Source of the DNA: Sedimentisphaerales bacterium
GTDB taxonomy: Bacteria > Planctomycetota > Phycisphaerae > Sedimentisphaerales > SG8-4
Direction of reading: 5' to 3'
NCBI GenBank assembly: GCA_016932895.1
Contig: JAFGCA010000611.1
Coordinates: 1-18,210 of the forward strand
DNA length: 18,210 nt
The position numbers were made by a program, and so were the translations under genes. The notes beneath the pieces were generated by a model. The model was given only the letters and a program-made list of their open reading frames with translations, ran no database searches and was not told the origin of the DNA. This document shows positions 15,650-18,210 of this stretch, one piece after another. Each line of letters opens with the position of its first letter. The stretch's first letter is position 1.

Positions 15650-17665
15650 TTACACTTTGCTGCCCAACGAAATGGGCGAGTACAGCGTACCGGTTCCATG
15701 AAAGAACTTCGTGAAGAACTCGTAGTAACTCAGCCGCAGCGCCTGGATTCCCGCCGAGAGACCTTCCAGCGCGATAACCAATGCGTTCCCCACGACAAGA
15801 ATCAAAACGGACCAGAGGCCCGAGGTCATCTCCGCCATGGCGAAAAAGGAGACCATCAGGCAGACGTGCGCGATGCCCAGGCCGGCCACTCGCATGAAGG
15901 AGAGCGTGTTCGAGAGATATCCGCTGAAGACCTCGAGCAGCTCCACCATCCATTTCATCAGAAAGTTGAGCATCGCAAAGGCGGGATTGGCCTTTCGCTC
16001 GGGGCTGTGTCGGGCCTGGCGGAGATAGTGGTAGGGCTCCTTGGCAAGCAGCAGCAACGAGGGCACGCCCACCAGCAACAACAACGTTCGCCCGTCCGGC
16101 AACTCCTTATAGTCGTGCGCTATGACGTAGGAGGCGATATAGATTCCGCCGGCGTAGATCCAGCCGCCGAGAATACCGCCCTTGTCAAAGACCAGTTCGA
16201 GCCACTTTCGGGCCCGTATGATGTTCACCCAGTTGAACAGCAGGCCCAGGGCGATCACGGCGATGCCGAAATAGAGGGTCACGGCCAAAATGTCAAACAC
16301 GTTGCGCCGCGACGGCCCCTCGCCTGTGTGGCCCAATACGGCATTGTGAAAGTCGAACCAGAGCGGCTTGAAAAGGACCGCCCCGAAGAACGAGCCAAAG
16401 AGCAATCCGAAGCATACGGAGGACAGGCCGCACCAGACGATCAGCCAACAAAGCCGGTAATACCCTTGTTTTCGCTCGTTCCCGCGCAAAAGATACGCCC
16501 CCAGTCCCCCCAGCAAGGCCAGAATTACCCCCTGCCCGACGTCGGCGAACATGAGCCCGAACATGGCTAGGTACAGCGGCATCACGAACGGGGTCGGATC
16601 GATCGTCCCGTACCGGGGAACACCAAAATTGCTCACCAGCATCTCAAAGGGAGCCAGCAGTTTCGGATTGTTGAAGCGTACGGGGACCTCCTCGGCGACG
16701 GTGCCGGCGGCCTCGTGCCATTCCAGGTAACACCGGCCTTCGCTGGCCTGCCGGATCGCCGCCGTCAGCCGGTCTCTATTCGAGTCGGGCAGCCAGCCGG
16801 TAAAGATCACCGCCCGGGAAGAAGAGGCGAAGTGGCTTTGGATCTTGCCCAACAGTTCGCTGACTCGCAGGTTGACCCACACCTCCCGAAGCCGGCCTTC
16901 CGCTTCCTTCACCACACCTTCGGCCTCGGCCTCCAGCTTCTTTTGCTCGGCCGTCAACTCTGCGAGCTGGGCCGACAGCTCTTTGAAGGCATCTTCCTTC
17001 ACGGATTTGAGCTCGCGCGGCAGCTCGATCTCGCTCCAGGCAGCCCCGGCAAGGATCTTGCCGACCTGCTCGCGGTCCCTCTTCATGGAAATCAGGAAAC
17101 AATGGACCGCGCCGCCCTCTCGTCCCAACTCCAGGTTCAGCGCGGCGACGTCTTTGAGGCCGTCTTCGAGTTTCCCCAGGCTGGACTGCGGCACTTTCCC
17201 CGTCTGTACGACGAGAAAGGGATGCCGTGTCGACAACGCCGCATCGGGGACCCCGATACCGTACAGCCCCACCTGCCGCTTGATATCCTCAAGTTTCAGG
17301 ATTTCCTGCTGAATCGCCCTCTGGCGCTCCCGGATGCCGGCGCGTCGCGCATCGATGAGGTCCAGGTACTTTTTCTGCGCGTCAATATCAATCGGAGCGC
17401 GTCGGTTCAAATCTGTCTCGCTTGGTGTAGCCGGACGCGTGCGCCCGGCGTACAGCAGCCCTTCGATTCGCTGTCGCAGATCGGAAACGTCGCCAAGAGA
17501 CGCCTCCGAACGGACCGCGGGAAACGACCCCGTCGCCTCGCCCCTGACCTCCGCCGTGTCCATGAACTGCATGAGCCCTTCGCGCAGGAGCGTTTCGGTT
17601 ACGCGATCGCAATCCTTTCGCAGGACGACCGCGAAAAGCTGTACCATCCGGGTGGTCAACATCAT
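15650..17665 (-). CDS. atpI: V/A-type ATPase subunit I (membrane stator)
   Basis: A 671-residue subunit I (equivalent of eukaryotic a), which forms the two ion half-channels against the K ring. The N-terminal half (about 1-345) is cytoplasmic with coiled coils (about 100-130 and 225-262). The C-terminal half has about seven to eight membrane helices from residue 360 on. Arg592 in SNTLSFMRVAGLGIAH and Arg644 in QALRLSYYEFFTKFFHGTGT sit in the two helices where the essential channel arginines lie in this family. FADVGQG (373-379) and GSFFGAVLF are further family marks. The ATG overlaps the subunit C stop as ATGA. A 73-base gap to subunit K shows nothing recognisable. Full length. Confidence 0.95.
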   Translation of the reverse strand: MMLTTRMVQLFAVVLRKDCDRVTETLLREGLMQFMDTAEVRGEATGSFPAVRSEASLGDVSDLRQRIEGLLYAGRTRPATPSETDLNRRAPIDIDAQKKYLDLIDARRAGIRERQRAIQQEILKLEDIKRQVGLYGIGVPDAALSTRHPFLVVQTGKVPQSSLGKLEDGLKDVAALNLELGREGGAVHCFLISMKRDREQVGKILAGAAWSEIELPRELKSVKEDAFKELSAQLAELTAEQKKLEAEAEGVVKEAEGRLREVWVNLRVSELLGKIQSHFASSSRAVIFTGWLPDSNRDRLTAAIRQASEGRCYLEWHEAAGTVAEEVPVRFNNPKLLAPFEMLVSNFGVPRYGTIDPTPFVMPLYLAMFGLMFADVGQGVILALLGGLGAYLLRGNERKQGYYRLCWLIVWCGLSSVCFGLLFGSFFGAVLFKPLWFDFHNAVLGHTGEGPSRRNVFDILAVTLYFGIAVIALGLLFNWVNIIRARKWLELVFDKGGILGGWIYAGGIYIASYVIAHDYKELPDGRTLLLLVGVPSLLLLAKEPYHYLRQARHSPERKANPAFAMLNFLMKWMVELLEVFSGYLSNTLSFMRVAGLGIAHVCLMVSFFAMAEMTSGLWSVLILVVGNALVIALEGLSAGIQALRLSYYEFFTKFFHGTGTLYSPISLGSKV

Positions 17666-18210
17666 ATCAGGCTCTCAATCCGTTCCGGCTCTATCCCATA
17701 CTGCTTTGCATTCAGGATAATTCTGATCTTGGCCAGTTCATTTCTTTTCAGCACAAAATAGGCCAGCAGAATGCCGACGCTGAAAGGATACCCGGTAAGT
17801 ATGTGCTGGACTTCATATTTCATGATCTCTTCCATGATGCGGCGGACCAACAGAAGCTGGGACGTGCTGTCCGGTGTCGCCGAGGAAACCAGCGCCGCCA
17901 GCGGTGGGTATTTTGCCTTGACGGACCACTGCAGTGAGGCAGTGACGTTCTGGACGCCGTACAATTCGTCGACCACCGCCGCGCTGAGGTTGAAACCGCC
18001 CGCTACGATGGCCGCCCGGACCGCCTCCAGAGGAAGATCGTAGAACTTGCGGAAGCGGATAATCCACCGAATGTTCTGGAGGTCGATCTCGACGCCCGTC
18101 AGGCGCAGGGCGATGGCCCGGTCCCGCCCGCGCAGCCTGTCGATGGCAGAGAGGAGATTCTCATAATAGAAGTGGTCCAGGCCCATTTCCAGACGGAAAA
18201 GCGACTCTTC
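17662..18210 (-). CDS. atpC: V/A-type ATPase subunit C, partial (5' end off window)
   Basis: The C-terminal 182 residues of subunit C (V-type d, NtpC), the collar protein linking the central stalk to the membrane ring. The frame stays open to the window edge. An internal Met at 18186 is not the start, because EESLFRLE reads on upstream of it and family members are about 320-350 residues long. Family features are FYYENLLSAIDRL, NIRWIIRFRKFYDLPLEAVR and the C-terminal SVGILLAYFVLKRNELAKIR and INAKQYGIEPERI-like end (NAKQYGIEPERIESLI). Its stop overlaps the subunit I start by four bases. Confidence 0.93.
   Translation of the reverse strand, partial: EESLFRLEMGLDHFYYENLLSAIDRLRGRDRAIALRLTGVEIDLQNIRWIIRFRKFYDLPLEAVRAAIVAGGFNLSAAVVDELYGVQNVTASLQWSVKAKYPPLAALVSSATPDSTSQLLLVRRIMEEIMKYEVQHILTGYPFSVGILLAYFVLKRNELAKIRIILNAKQYGIEPERIESLI

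Noticed and set aside
7090..18210. CRISPR array, insertion sequence, prophage or defence island
   Set aside because: No regularly spaced repeats, transposase, integrase, phage or nuclease genes are visible anywhere in the window.

Overview
The window reads as chromosomal DNA of a fairly GC-rich Gram-negative bacterium. Secretin and lipoprotein genes imply an outer membrane. A 57-residue Hc1-type histone-like protein beside a bacterial V/A-type ATPase gives a tentative lean to the Planctomycetota or wider PVC group. No rRNA, tRNA or universal marker is present, so this assignment is weak. The first bases are a 16-G run that looks like a contig-end artefact.

Left part (1-1844, plus strand): 445 gene-free bases hold degenerate direct repeats and an imperfect inverted repeat. 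Three short genes follow: a flavodoxin-like protein with a clear intrinsic terminator, the Hc1-like nucleoid protein behind its own sigma70-type promoter, and a FabZ/FabA-type hotdog dehydratase. Next, on the minus strand (1941-5879), a large lipoprotein-type secretin with a roughly 300-residue C-terminal extension is followed 3 nt later by an MscS-family mechanosensitive channel. Two well-formed divergent promoters (6004-6032 minus, 6078-6106 plus) lie between the secretin and a plus-strand SdiA-regulated/YjiK-like lipoprotein (6207-7052).

Right part (7090-18210, all minus strand): one long, tightly packed operon-like array. In transcription order it encodes V/A-type ATPase subunits C (cut by the window edge), I, K, F, E, A, B and D. 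Then come a UspA-family protein, a PtsN-type PTS IIA domain protein, and a 753-residue fusion of a TAXI-type periplasmic binding protein, three predicted membrane segments with a K+-channel-like pore loop, and a cytoplasmic TrkA/RCK module. Many junctions overlap, which suggests translational coupling.

The most notable object is the last one. It looks like a ligand-gated ion channel whose sensor is a TRAP-transporter (TAXI) binding protein and whose filter reads LSGFED where K+ channels have TVGYGD. It is coupled by a one-base TAATG overlap to a IIA protein of the family that regulates K+ transport (TrkA, KdpD) in E. coli, downstream of a rotary ion pump. I infer an ion-homeostasis or membrane-energetics module: pump, stress and phosphorelay regulators, and a sensor-gated channel. 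Only the domain content and gene arrangement are directly visible.
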